From Bacteroidota bacterium (GTDB lineage Bacteria; Bacteroidota; Bacteroidia; JAFLBG01): a DNA stretch of 64,000 nt. A model generated the notes under the pieces. The model made no database searches. It was not told the DNA's origin and saw only the letters and a program-made list of their open reading frames with translations. The stretch spans positions 1 to 64,000 of the forward strand of contig JAFLBG010000003.1 of the NCBI GenBank assembly GCA_017303975.1, in the 5' to 3' direction. Both the position numbers and the translations under genes were made by a program. Below, one piece after another: positions 33,971-43,412 of the stretch (its first letter is position 1; each line of letters starts with the position of its first letter).

Positions 33971-36076
33971 GTGAAATCTATATTCAAACCAATTTTCATT
34001 TCTCTTTTACTAAGTACAGCTTTTGTCTTTATCTTTTCTTTTAGAGCTCCGACATTCTCTGTCCAAAGAGGTCAATTATCCATGGAACTGATGATGAGCA
34101 CGCTTGGCGCGTCTCACTACCAACCATTATCGGTGGATGATTCGTTATCTGCAAAGGTGTTTAAAATGTATTTGCCAAAACTAGATTACTCGAAAAAAAT
34201 ATTTACGCAAAAGGATATTAAGGAACTGCGTGAGTTTGAATATAGAATAGATAATGACATTAACGACCACACCCATAATTTTTACAATAAAGCAAATGCT
34301 CTTTATGTACAACGAATTAAGCAATGCGAAAATTTCTATAAAGAAATTCTTGCCACACCATTTACTTTTGATGTAGAAGAATCTGTAGTGTTGGATCCGG
34401 ATAAAATTGATTATCCTGTTGATGAAAATCAATTAAAAGAGGAATGGCGCAAGTCGCTAAAATACCAAGTGCTAGCCAGAATTACCGATATGATTGATGC
34501 GCAAGAAAAGGCGAAAGAGAAGAAAGATACCACCTTCAAATCAAAATCTTTTGAAGAAATGGAAAAGGATGCACGGGAGAAAGTACGAAAATCGAACGAA
34601 GAGTTTTTTAAAAGAGTAAATCAATTATCATCATTAGATAGATACAATAATTTGCTATACACAATCTCCTCTATTTATGATCCACATACTGAATTTTTTG
34701 CCCCCAAAGAAAAAAAGAATTTTGACATTGGAATGACCGGTCAGCTTGAAGGTATTGGTGCACAGCTGCAAGAGAAAGATGGGTATATAAAAGTTTCCAA
34801 CGTGGTTCCCGGCAGTGCTTCATGGCGCCAAGGAAGCCTAAAGGCCGGAGATTTGATTTTGAAAGTGGCACAAGGTGCCAACGAGCCTGTTGATGTAGTT
34901 GGAATGCGTTTGGACGATGCTGTTGAATTAATACGCGGGAAAAAAGGTACTGAGGTTCGTTTAACAGTAAAAAAAGCAGACGAGTCAATTACAACTATTC
35001 CAATTGTTAGAGATATTGTGGTGTTAGAGGAAACATATGCGCACTCACTAATTTTAAATAATAACAAATCGAAAATTGGGTATATTAAATTGCCCGGTTT
35101 TTATTCAGATTTTGACGGGAAGGGCGGAAGGCGTTGTGCAGTTGATGTGCGTACGGAGTTAAATAAATTAAAAAAGGAAAATGTACAAGGTGTAATTTTA
35201 GACTTGCGTGATAACGGTGGAGGATCGCTTCAAGATGCAGTAGAGATGGCAGGGTTATTTATTGCATCCGGTCCAATTGTTCAGGTTAAATCAAGATTGT
35301 ATCCTGCGCAAGTATTGAAAGATAATGATTCGCAAGTGGTTTATGATGGCCCTTTAGTAGTTATGGTAAACCAAAATAGTGCATCGGCATCTGAAATTTT
35401 AGCAGCAGCTATTCAAGATTATAAAAGAGGTATAGTTGTTGGTACTAATAGTACATTTGGTAAAGGAACTGTACAGCGCTTTATAAACTTAGATGATTAT
35501 TTATTACCGGCATTCGATTCGTTAAAGCCACTTGGTTCGTTAAAGGTAACATTCCAAAAGTTTTATAGAATTAATGGTGGAGCTACTCAGCTCAGAGGAG
35601 TAGTGCCGGATGTTATTTTGCCCGATCCATATACGTATATCGAAACAGGTGAAAAGGATTTAGATTATCCAATGCCTTGGGATGAAATAAAACCGGCTGA
35701 GTATGAGCTGTGGAATAAAAAAATAGAGTATGAAAAAATAAAAAAGGCAAGTAGTCTTCGTGTAGCAAGTAATTCAAGCTTTACAGCTGTTACAAAAAGA
35801 GCCTTGGAGTTAAAGGAAGTAAAAGAGGATTTGAGTTTACCACTTACCCTTTCTAAAGCAATAGCAGAAAAAAAAGAAAGCAAAGAGAAAAGCAAAAAGT
35901 TTGAAGATGCTACATCAAAAGAAATATCTGGGTTTGAAATAGTTGCCTTGCAAGTAGAAGATGCCCTACTCAAATCGGATACTTTAAAAGGAGCAAAGCA
36001 TAAGGATTTAGTTAAGAATCTACGTAAAGATTTTTATCTGCACGAAACAACAAATATTATCAACGATTTAAAGTAA
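33971..36076 (+). CDS. prc: carboxy-terminal (tail-specific) protease
   Basis: A 701-residue periplasmic or membrane-tethered S41 serine protease of the Prc/Tsp class (E. coli Prc has 682 residues), which trims exported proteins at their C-termini. A signal anchor (FKPIFISLLLSTAFVFIF), a helical N-domain, a PDZ domain (about 235-330, with GIGAQLQEKDGYIKVSNVVPG), the protease core and a Lys-rich helical C-terminal domain are visible. The catalytic Ser is Ser472 or a neighbour in NQNSASASEILAAA, and Lys498 lies in TFGKGTVQ. Translation starts at a GTG at 33971; no better ATG precedes the signal peptide. It ends 21 bp from a convergent gene. Confidence 0.93.
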   Translation: MKSIFKPIFISLLLSTAFVFIFSFRAPTFSVQRGQLSMELMMSTLGASHYQPLSVDDSLSAKVFKMYLPKLDYSKKIFTQKDIKELREFEYRIDNDINDHTHNFYNKANALYVQRIKQCENFYKEILATPFTFDVEESVVLDPDKIDYPVDENQLKEEWRKSLKYQVLARITDMIDAQEKAKEKKDTTFKSKSFEEMEKDAREKVRKSNEEFFKRVNQLSSLDRYNNLLYTISSIYDPHTEFFAPKEKKNFDIGMTGQLEGIGAQLQEKDGYIKVSNVVPGSASWRQGSLKAGDLILKVAQGANEPVDVVGMRLDDAVELIRGKKGTEVRLTVKKADESITTIPIVRDIVVLEETYAHSLILNNNKSKIGYIKLPGFYSDFDGKGGRRCAVDVRTELNKLKKENVQGVILDLRDNGGGSLQDAVEMAGLFIASGPIVQVKSRLYPAQVLKDNDSQVVYDGPLVVMVNQNSASASEILAAAIQDYKRGIVVGTNSTFGKGTVQRFINLDDYLLPAFDSLKPLGSLKVTFQKFYRINGGATQLRGVVPDVILPDPYTYIETGEKDLDYPMPWDEIKPAEYELWNKKIEYEKIKKASSLRVASNSSFTAVTKRALELKEVKEDLSLPLTLSKAIAEKKESKEKSKKFEDATSKEISGFEIVALQVEDALLKSDTLKGAKHKDLVKNLRKDFYLHETTNIINDLK

Positions 36077-36097
36077 TCGAGTTTTACGTTGGGCTTA

Positions 36098-37924
36098 TTA
36101 TTTGATAATAGATACGTGCCCAATGTAATCTTTTATTTTATTTCCGGGATCTCTCAATTCAAGTGTCCAAACATAAACATCTTGTTGAGCAAGCTTTTCG
36201 CCACTATTAGCATGCCCATCCCAATTTATAGTAAATTCTGTGTCTTGAATTGTTAAGTTCTCGTCACGGTAAATCAAATCTCCCCATCTATCAAACACTC
36301 TAAATGTATAGGCTTTCGCACCAATTACATATATAGTAAATTTGTCGTTGACAAGATCTCCATTTGGAGTTAGTGCATTAGGAGCATAAACTACAAATGC
36401 CGATTTAATATATATACGATCGTAAATAGTATCCCTGCATCCCTTATCGGTAGTGACAATTTGTGTAATATATACACTGTCGGGTTTTGATAAGTCTAGC
36501 CAAACTATTGGGTTGGCGTTTGTGTCAACTAGCGCAGTAGATTCGTAGTTAATGGTATATTCCCAATGTGATGAATTTTGAGAATTGTCTTTTATGTGTA
36601 GTTGCGATTCCAATAAATTCATTTCATTGGAATTGGTGCTGAATCCTGCCACAGCATCAGGATATACCTCAATATAATTTTCTTTTACAGATGTTGTTGT
36701 GCAACCGTTGGTATCTATGTAACTATATTTTACATCAAAAATACCCGATGTAGTGTAGCAGTGATTGCCTTCGCATGTTTGGGTGGAGTCTCCATCTCCA
36801 AAATTCCATTTGCACGAAAATGGAAATGTTGTGGCGGTATAACTAAATGAAACGCATAAAGGTCCGCAACCTCTTAAAGTATCTGCACTAATTTGTGCTT
36901 CCGGTTTTGGAAATAATGTTACGGTAACAAAATCTGGCTGCATGCAAGTTCCTGCTCCAGGATCTACTTTGTATATGGTAGGGCTGTCTGTTGGAGTTAT
37001 ACTAAATTGTGGGTTGGTTGAAATATAACCCGGAGTTCCAATTTTACTCCAATTGTAAATGTTTTGTGGGTTTCCGGTTGCAGCAAGTAATACACTTTTT
37101 CCCGGACAAATGCTCGTATCATTATTTGCTGTAATTACTGGTGGATTGGGGCATGTAAATCCTTGATACTCGAACATCACACCGGAGTCCCAACCACCAT
37201 CACCGGCATCGCTTATGGTAAGAATCATTTTGTAGGTGCTACAGGGTACTACATTTAGTTTGGCTTCTAAAGGAACAGTAAATCCATCGTACACAATAGA
37301 GGATGGGGTTGGTGCAGTATTGTCAACATAAAGGGAGCTGTTGGATCCTCCATTAATTGTATTAATAGTAACAGGACTATTGCTGCCTGGTGTCAACGCA
37401 ATGTTCTCTTTTACATAATTGCCGCCCGATGGGTTGGCGCCTGAAACAAAAAAAGCGAATGCATCATTGTAGCCCGAGTTTACATATTCCGGGTATTCTT
37501 CAGAGCCATAAACATATCTAATTTTTAAACTATCACAGTAAGGTGTTATGTCAAACTCTATTTTACACCCATCAAATACACTATTCCCCGCAATGCCTCC
37601 AAGGTCGGGGTCTCCGGCAGATCCGTTTCCTGTACTGGTTTGATAGCTGCTATTTTGGTCTAAATCGGAAATAACTCCTGTAGTGAGTATTAATCCGGAA
37701 TCAAGCCCCAAATTACTTGTGGTTGCATTGGAAAATAGTCCCATACTACTGCTCGGGCAGTTTACTACAATATTGCTTATTGTAACACCGTTTCCGGCAA
37801 GTGCATTTTTAATTTTATTGGTATCTACCGTATTGGTAGTTTGAATGTTGTTTTGTGAGAATAAGAGTAACTGCAAACAACATAAAAAAAGGAGAGCCCA
37901 AATTTTTTTGTTGAAGCAACTCAT
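36098..37924 (-). CDS. choice-of-anchor-L/PKD protein with gliding-type (T9SS type B) C-terminus
   Basis: A 608-residue exported protein from ATG 37924 (signal peptide IWALLFLCCLQLLLFS); an upstream in-frame ATG at 37957 abuts the previous stop. Domains in order: a choice-of-anchor-L domain (about 25-265, with YVYGSEEYPEYVNSGYNDAF and DAGDGGWDSGVMFEY), an Ig-like segment, a PKD-like domain (about 330-425, CKWNFGDGDSTQT), and a type B T9SS sorting domain (about 510-608, APNALTPNGDLVNDKF, VFDRWGDLIY, INWDGHANSG). Type B domains occur in SprB-like cell-surface adhesins. It is the last gene of a likely three-gene operon; surface binding is inferred. Confidence 0.86.
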   Translation of the reverse strand: MSCFNKKIWALLFLCCLQLLLFSQNNIQTTNTVDTNKIKNALAGNGVTISNIVVNCPSSSMGLFSNATTSNLGLDSGLILTTGVISDLDQNSSYQTSTGNGSAGDPDLGGIAGNSVFDGCKIEFDITPYCDSLKIRYVYGSEEYPEYVNSGYNDAFAFFVSGANPSGGNYVKENIALTPGSNSPVTINTINGGSNSSLYVDNTAPTPSSIVYDGFTVPLEAKLNVVPCSTYKMILTISDAGDGGWDSGVMFEYQGFTCPNPPVITANNDTSICPGKSVLLAATGNPQNIYNWSKIGTPGYISTNPQFSITPTDSPTIYKVDPGAGTCMQPDFVTVTLFPKPEAQISADTLRGCGPLCVSFSYTATTFPFSCKWNFGDGDSTQTCEGNHCYTTSGIFDVKYSYIDTNGCTTTSVKENYIEVYPDAVAGFSTNSNEMNLLESQLHIKDNSQNSSHWEYTINYESTALVDTNANPIVWLDLSKPDSVYITQIVTTDKGCRDTIYDRIYIKSAFVVYAPNALTPNGDLVNDKFTIYVIGAKAYTFRVFDRWGDLIYRDENLTIQDTEFTINWDGHANSGEKLAQQDVYVWTLELRDPGNKIKDYIGHVSIIK

Positions 37925-37957
37925 CTCAAAAATTAAATCTAGTATATATTTTAGCAA

Positions 37958-38707
37958 CTAGTTTATAACAAATGCATAAACACTACCCGTAAATACATTG
38001 CCTCCACAACCACCATTTCTGTCGTAATGCACCTCATAAATATTGGAACCTAAAGCAGGAGATGCATCTAGCCAGCTAAAGGTATAGTAGCCATCTTCTC
38101 TTCGTTCTATAGCCTTTAAATAGGTGCCATTTCTATAAATAGCAAACTCACAACCTCCGTATGTATTTGCCGAATTATTTTCAACGGTAATTAGTAAAAA
38201 CACTTTTTGAGTCGCTCCAACTGTAGTGCTAACAGATCCCATAAGAGTAGATGCAGTTGGTGTAAATGGGCTTGTTGCATATACATTTACTTGGCTATAC
38301 CCAGTAAGTGCTAATGAAATTCCCGGAGGGCCTTGAGGACCCGCTGGGCCTGTAGCTCCTGCTGCACCTGCAGGTCCTTGTGGACCAGTTGGACCTTGCG
38401 GCCCTGTTGGCCCAGAGCTAGGGCAAAGAGAAATCCAAGAGGTACTGCTAGTTTGGTAATGATAAAAACATCCCACCGTTGTGTCATAAACCAAAAGACC
38501 ATCTGCAGGGTTGAGTATGGCTACACGTTGAATGGTTGTTAATCTAGGAACTAGCATTCCTTTGTTGGTTGCTACAACATCTAATACCGATGATGCATCT
38601 GGAGCGCTTGTCCCGATACCAACATTATTAGTCTGTGAGAATGTATTCGTATTTGCAAAAATGCAAGCTATTGAAAGAACACTAATTAGTTTGCTTAAGT
38701 AATTCAT
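37958..38707 (-). CDS. secreted collagen-like repeat protein
   Basis: A 249-residue secreted protein with a signal peptide (LSKLISVLSIACIFANTNTF). The N-terminal part (about 25-90, with VGIGTSAPDASSVLDV and KGMLVPRLTTIQRVAI) resembles bases of tail-fibre-like surface proteins. A run of about ten Gly-x-y triplets follows (about 101-131, GPTGPQGPTGPQGPAG), predicted to form a collagen triple helix. A C-terminal beta-rich head (about 140-249) ends in a Cys/Gly-rich loop. No T9SS sorting domain is present, so its export route is unclear. It sits 9 bp after the FG-GAP gene in the same direction. Confidence 0.82.
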   Translation of the reverse strand: MNYLSKLISVLSIACIFANTNTFSQTNNVGIGTSAPDASSVLDVVATNKGMLVPRLTTIQRVAILNPADGLLVYDTTVGCFYHYQTSSTSWISLCPSSGPTGPQGPTGPQGPAGAAGATGPAGPQGPPGISLALTGYSQVNVYATSPFTPTASTLMGSVSTTVGATQKVFLLITVENNSANTYGGCEFAIYRNGTYLKAIERREDGYYTFSWLDASPALGSNIYEVHYDRNGGCGGNVFTGSVYAFVIN

Positions 38708-38716
38708 AAACGTATT

Positions 38717-41113
38717 TTATTGTTTAATAATTTTCGTGAATAGGCTGTGTTGTGTTGATTTAATACTTAAAAAATAAATGCCATCTGAAAAATTTGTTAA
38801 ATCCAGAAGAGTTTTTCTGTCCGTATTAATAAGGGAGATTACTCGTTTTCCTGTTAAATCAAAAAGAGAAATATCTGCATTTTCTCCGAACGGATTATTT
38901 ATATGCAAGATTCCTGATGTTGGATTAGGGTAGAATGTAAATTGATCTGTGGATAAATTATTGTCGATGCCGGTACAAGGGGATACAAATACGTTTACCG
39001 TAGATGTGTTAGTGCATAAATTGGCATCAATTCCTATCACTGTATAAGTAGTCGTAGTCGTAGGGTTTATATTTACAAATTGACCGCTTTGATTGATAGG
39101 AAGCCAATTAAAAATACTAGCTCCATTTGCAGACAAAATAACTAAGGCTCCTGAACATGTTGTATAGCTTGATGCTGCGGAAGTTATAGTTGGCAGGGCA
39201 TTTACAGCTACAGAAATAGCGGTATCTGCAGTACATCCATTTGCATCGGTTCCGGTAACAGTATATGTTTGCGAAGTGCTTGGCTGTATTTGAATACTAT
39301 TTGTATTTGCTCCAGTACTCCACGAATAGTTGGTTGTTCCACTTGCAGTTGCAGAAAAATTTTTCCCTTGGCATATTGTATTTGCAGAAGCTTGAACAGT
39401 TATTGATGGACTTGGGTTTACTGTTAATGAAAAATAAGTTGTATCATTTACACACTGATTATCCGTGGCAACAATATAAATTGTGGATGTTCCATACTGA
39501 CCAGAATTTGGGGTGATGGAAATGCTTCTATTCGTTGAGCTGCCACCGAAAACAATGCCTGTATCGGGCACTACAGTTGTGTTAGAGGAATACCCTGTAA
39601 GTGTTACGGAGTTGGCGTCCTCATCAGTAATTGAAAAAGAAATATTATTTATGGCGCCACTTACACATACAGATTGATTAATTATGGCAGAGGCAATAGG
39701 CTTGGTGTTTGACGTAATTAAGTAGATAGCTCCGCTTCCGGATAATGTATTTATTTCTAAAGAGTCTTCATCTTCTAATGGAACACCAATAAAACCATCA
39801 AGACTATCTATTGCAACTGCAAAGCCAAAATTGTCGCTCGTGTTTCTGCTACAAGGTGTTAGTTTGTTAAGTTGCTCCCAAACGCCTAGGCTAGAAGTGC
39901 TGTAGGTGTATGCAGCCCCGGCATTGGAAAGTGAATTTAGCTCCTTTTTGTCGCTATCATTGTTTAATGCACCTACTAATGCAAGTTTAGAGTTAATTGA
40001 TACTGAGCTGCCAAAATTATCGTTGGCAGTACGCGCTACTGCTGTTACTTTTTGTAACTGTAACCATGCTCCAGAAATGGTGCTTTTTTTGAAAATATAG
40101 GCCGCTCCTGCATTGGTAATTGTATTGGCATCTGTTGCGTCTTCATCCTCGTTTGGCGCTCCAATAATTGCATTTGAATAATGGATGTCAATAGATTTTC
40201 CAAAATTATCATTGGCTGCATATTGTGTTGTTCTATAAATTGTTTGAACGAAGTTCCATGTGTTGCTTGAATATTGCCACCCAAACACAGTACCGGCATT
40301 ACTATAGGTGTTTACTGGAGCTATATCATAATTAGGGGCTCCAATTAAGATGTGATTCCCTTCAATAGCAACCGCTTCTCCATATCGCCCTCCGGCTTGG
40401 TATATATTCCAATCCATCCCTAAACGTGCAGTTATAACCCATGTATTAGAAGTGTTTCGGTTATACACAAATGCACTTCCCATGTTTAAGTAATTGCTGC
40501 CTTGGTCTGTACCTGTGTAGTAATAGGTAGATGCGGGAGCTCCAACAACAACATTTTTCCCGGAAATAGAAACACTATATCCAAACCCTTCTGATGTTTG
40601 TGGGTTGGTACAACCAGACCATCCAAAGCAAGATGTTCCTGTTCTATCAGGAATTAAAGTTGTTTTCTGTGTCCATGTTCCGCTGCCTTGTCTTTCAAAA
40701 ATCCAAACAGCACCTGCATCAGGAACTGTAAGTGTAGGTCCGGTATAAACAACTTGTGCAAGATGAGAACCAATTACAGCGTAGGTTCCGGAGATATCTA
40801 CACTCCACCCAAATTGATCTAAAGAATAGCGGGAGGAAGGGACTATTTTTTGTTTTTGAATCCAAATTCCGTTTGAATTTTTTTCAAATATATATGCAGC
40901 GCCTGCATCAGTTAATGTGTTTGCTCCGTTTGCATCTGTATCGTCTTGATACGCACCAACAATAGCATAATTTCCATCGATAGCAACCGAATACCCAAAG
41001 CCGCTTCCGCTTGTTCTATCCGATGCAACTTTTTTTATCAGTCCATCCCAATTTTGAGAGATTGAAATGTGACTTAGAAGTATATAAACACATAGGGTAA
41101 TTATTTTCTTCAT
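38717..41113 (-). CDS. FG-GAP repeat surface protein with T9SS sorting domain
   Basis: A 798-residue exported protein. A signal peptide (KKIITLCVYILLSHISIS) precedes about seven FG-GAP-like repeats (about 30-430, recurring (F/Y)G-x-(S/A)-V(A/S)I and L-(T/S)-(D/N)AGAAY(I/T)(F/Y)), suggesting an integrin-alpha-like beta propeller. Two Ig/PKD-like domains follow (about 440-720, with a Trp/Gly motif in YSWSTGANTNSIQI), then a type A T9SS sorting domain (about 725-798, FTFYPNPTSGILHI ... GIYFLSIKS). First gene of the operon with the collagen-like and type B genes. Calcium-binding acidic loops (e.g. DDTDANG) are visible in the repeats. Confidence 0.87.
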   Translation of the reverse strand: MKKIITLCVYILLSHISISQNWDGLIKKVASDRTSGSGFGYSVAIDGNYAIVGAYQDDTDANGANTLTDAGAAYIFEKNSNGIWIQKQKIVPSSRYSLDQFGWSVDISGTYAVIGSHLAQVVYTGPTLTVPDAGAVWIFERQGSGTWTQKTTLIPDRTGTSCFGWSGCTNPQTSEGFGYSVSISGKNVVVGAPASTYYYTGTDQGSNYLNMGSAFVYNRNTSNTWVITARLGMDWNIYQAGGRYGEAVAIEGNHILIGAPNYDIAPVNTYSNAGTVFGWQYSSNTWNFVQTIYRTTQYAANDNFGKSIDIHYSNAIIGAPNEDEDATDANTITNAGAAYIFKKSTISGAWLQLQKVTAVARTANDNFGSSVSINSKLALVGALNNDSDKKELNSLSNAGAAYTYSTSSLGVWEQLNKLTPCSRNTSDNFGFAVAIDSLDGFIGVPLEDEDSLEINTLSGSGAIYLITSNTKPIASAIINQSVCVSGAINNISFSITDEDANSVTLTGYSSNTTVVPDTGIVFGGSSTNRSISITPNSGQYGTSTIYIVATDNQCVNDTTYFSLTVNPSPSITVQASANTICQGKNFSATASGTTNYSWSTGANTNSIQIQPSTSQTYTVTGTDANGCTADTAISVAVNALPTITSAASSYTTCSGALVILSANGASIFNWLPINQSGQFVNINPTTTTTYTVIGIDANLCTNTSTVNVFVSPCTGIDNNLSTDQFTFYPNPTSGILHINNPFGENADISLFDLTGKRVISLINTDRKTLLDLTNFSDGIYFLSIKSTQHSLFTKIIKQ

Positions 41114-41146
41114 ACAAGGATAGTTGTTAATGCTATTCTAAATTTA

Positions 41147-41154
41147 CAAAACTA
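41147..41154 (-). promoter_or_regulatory. -7 element for the FG-GAP operon
   Basis: On the minus strand this reads TAGTTTTG, matching TAnnTTTG. It would start transcription near 41140, about 27 nt before the FG-GAP start codon. No clear -33 TTTG is present. Confidence 0.4.
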
Positions 41155-41189
41155 GCGGCAATAAAAAAAGTTGTGCGTGTTGGCTTATT

Positions 41190-41372
41190 TTACAAGCCAA
41201 GTGTGTGTTGCGCATTACTAATTATATTGTAATTACGGGAGTGCATTCTCTTTTTTGCTTGAGAGAAATTGTTTTGTTCTGTCGAGTTCTTTTTGGAGAG
41301 TAGAGTTTTATTGGAAAATAATTCACGTAACACCAATAATGGATTGCTCCAGTTGTTTTTAATTGCTTTCAT
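41190..41372 (-). CDS. possible 60-residue basic protein
   Basis: An ATG-initiated frame for a 60-residue, Lys/Asn-rich protein without signal peptide or recognised domain. It lies in the 427-bp gap between serS and the FG-GAP gene. Composition (Asn, Lys, Ser) is what unselected AT-rich DNA can give, and its stop is separated from the FG-GAP start by the putative promoter. Listed with low confidence; it could equally be leader sequence. Confidence 0.25.
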   Translation of the reverse strand: MKAIKNNWSNPLLVLRELFSNKTLLSKKNSTEQNNFSQAKKRMHSRNYNIISNAQHTLGL

Positions 41373-41488
41373 AATAAGTTAAGTTAAAAATGGGTTATGT
41401 AAATATAATCTAAAATGAGCTACAAGTCAATAGTTTAGAATGGCTTTCTTTAAAAACAATAGTTTTGAGAGTATTTTGTTGAAATTTC

Positions 41489-41517
41489 TTGTTAACTCTT
41501 TCAAATTCTTAACTTTA
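41489..41517 (+). promoter_or_regulatory. weak promoter for serS
   Basis: TAACTTTA (41510-41517) is one base from TAnnTTTG. TTG at 41489-41491 is 18 bp upstream. The predicted transcript start near 41524 leaves a leader of about 17 nt. Confidence 0.4.
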
Positions 41518-41540
41518 GCAATTATTACAATCAATACATT

Positions 41541-42812
41541 ATGTTACAAATAAACTACTTGCGAGATAAAAAGGACGAGGTGCTTGCTCGCTTAAAAATT
41601 AAAAATTTTAAAGAACTTGATTTAATTGATAAGGCTATTGAGGTAGATTCCGATAGAAGAAAAATTCAGCAGGAGCTAGATGCTATTTTAAATGAATCGA
41701 ATACAATAGCAAAGCAAGTGGGCGATTTATTTAAAGCAGGTAAAAAAGCGGAGGCAGACGATTTAAAAAATAAAAGTGTTGCTTTAAAGGAAACTGCAAA
41801 AACGCTGGAAGAGCAGCAACGAAATGTTGAATTGGAGCTTCAGTCTATTTTAGTTAAAATTCCTAATGTGCCTAGCAGTAAAGTTCCTGCGGGAGTAAAG
41901 CCGGAAGACAACGAAAAGGTTGCTGAGCACGGAACAATTCCTGTATTACCCGAAACAGCACAACCTCATTGGGAGTTGGCCGCAAAATATAATATTATTG
42001 ATTTTGAATTAGGCGTAAAGCTTACCGGTGCGGGGTTTCCTGTGTATAAGGGTAAAGGGGCTCGATTGCAACGCGCGCTAATTAATTACTTTTTAGATAA
42101 AGCCACTGCTGCAGGTTATATGGAAATACAGCCTCCGATAATGGTAAATGCCGATTCTGGTTTTGCTACAGGGCAGTTGCCGGATAAAGAAGGGCAAATG
42201 TATTTTGCAAGTGAAGATGGTTTATATCTTATTCCTACCGCTGAAGTGCCAATTACTAATATTTATAGAGATGTAATTTTAAAAGCAGAAGATTTGCCTA
42301 TTAAAAATTGTGGATATACACCTTGTTTTAGACGAGAGGCCGGAAGTTATGGGAAAGACGTGCGTGGGCTAAATCGGTTACATCAATTTGATAAGGTTGA
42401 AATAGTTCAAATTGCGCATCCTTCTAAGTCATACGAAACATTGGAAGATATGGTGCAGTTTGTTGCGGGTCTTTTGAAAGAACTCGAATTGCCTTATAGA
42501 ATAATGAAATTGTGTGGTGGTGATATGAGTTTTAATTCGGCTCTAACATACGATTTTGAGGTGTTTTCTGCAGCTCAAAAAAGATGGTTAGAAGTGAGCT
42601 CTGTTTCTAATTTTGAAGCGTTCCAAAGCAATAGATTGAAATTGCGTTTTAGAGAAGGTGCTGAAAAGCCTCAGTTGGCGCATACTTTGAATGGTAGCGC
42701 ATTGGCATTGCCTAGAATTGTAGCATCGTTATTAGAAAATAACCAATCCGATAGGGGGATTGCTATTCCTAAGGCATTGGCCGCCTACACAGGATTCGAT
42801 TATATAGTATAG
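41541..42812 (+). CDS. serS: seryl-tRNA synthetase
   Basis: This enzyme charges tRNA-Ser. The 423-residue class II synthetase has the N-terminal tRNA-binding coiled coil (about 1-110), motif 2 (CFRREAGSYGKDVRGLNRLH), the serine-pocket/motif region VSSVSNFEAFQSNR and motif 3 (LNGSALALPRIVASLLENNQ). Length matches the family (E. coli 430). It heads an apparent operon with a lipoprotein and a TPR gene 9 bp downstream. Confidence 0.97.
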   Translation: MLQINYLRDKKDEVLARLKIKNFKELDLIDKAIEVDSDRRKIQQELDAILNESNTIAKQVGDLFKAGKKAEADDLKNKSVALKETAKTLEEQQRNVELELQSILVKIPNVPSSKVPAGVKPEDNEKVAEHGTIPVLPETAQPHWELAAKYNIIDFELGVKLTGAGFPVYKGKGARLQRALINYFLDKATAAGYMEIQPPIMVNADSGFATGQLPDKEGQMYFASEDGLYLIPTAEVPITNIYRDVILKAEDLPIKNCGYTPCFRREAGSYGKDVRGLNRLHQFDKVEIVQIAHPSKSYETLEDMVQFVAGLLKELELPYRIMKLCGGDMSFNSALTYDFEVFSAAQKRWLEVSSVSNFEAFQSNRLKLRFREGAEKPQLAHTLNGSALALPRIVASLLENNQSDRGIAIPKALAAYTGFDYIV

Positions 42813-42821
42813 TCTAAGTAT

Positions 42822-43412
42822 ATGAGTGCAGGTAGTAATAGTTCTATTCGTTTTATTGCGTTATTTTTTTGTACTCTAGTTGCATTGGTGTCTTGCAAAA
42901 GTGGTGAGGAGAAATATAAGTCTCAATTACTTGTTTTAGATAGTTTGTCAAAACAACTAACTAGTGTTTCTGAGAACATGCAGAGGATTGACACTTCTGT
43001 GGTGCGTCATAATGCAAAGGATATTAAGGAGGATTTGTTATTTATTCAAACAAATTTTCATGATACGTTAAACGAAACGGCTGCTACTTTAATTTCTACC
43101 TATAGTTTGCTAGAATATTCATTTTCTAATTTTTTAACTCAACGAGATTTTTTTACTAAGGAAGTTGATACTACTCAAATTCAAATTTCTAGTTTGACTC
43201 ACGACATGAAACATGATTTATTAGAGGAATCGAAAGTCACCGCATATTATGAAAAAGAGAAAGCGAATGCCGAACAATTAATACAACTTATTCCAAGAAA
43301 AGTAGATGAACTCCAAGCTGCAATGGCAGATTTTGAAAATACGAAACCGCAAATAAACACGTTTATTGAGCAAATGACGGATTTAGAATTAAAAAGGAAG
43401 AATGAAAACTAA
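42822..43412 (+). CDS. coiled-coil lipoprotein of unknown function
   Basis: A 196-residue lipoprotein: hydrophobic leader and lipobox LVALVSC (lipidated Cys25). The mature part is mostly helical with heptads (e.g. QLLVLDSLSKQLTSVSENM) and no cysteines. I recognise no domain. It starts 9 bp after serS and overlaps the TPR gene by 11 bp, so the two are probably translationally coupled, suggesting joint action in the envelope. Membrane attachment (inner or outer) is uncertain. Confidence 0.8.
   Translation: MSAGSNSSIRFIALFFCTLVALVSCKSGEEKYKSQLLVLDSLSKQLTSVSENMQRIDTSVVRHNAKDIKEDLLFIQTNFHDTLNETAATLISTYSLLEYSFSNFLTQRDFFTKEVDTTQIQISSLTHDMKHDLLEESKVTAYYEKEKANAEQLIQLIPRKVDELQAAMADFENTKPQINTFIEQMTDLELKRKNEN

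Noticed and set aside
33971-33973. A missed upstream ATG for the tail-specific protease
   Set aside because: No in-frame ATG precedes the signal peptide; the GTG at 33971 gives a normal N-terminus.
41190-41372. A promising stand-alone small peptide gene next to serS
   Set aside because: It lacks a domain, export signal or ribosome-contact support and its composition matches AT-rich random sequence; kept only as a low-confidence feature.
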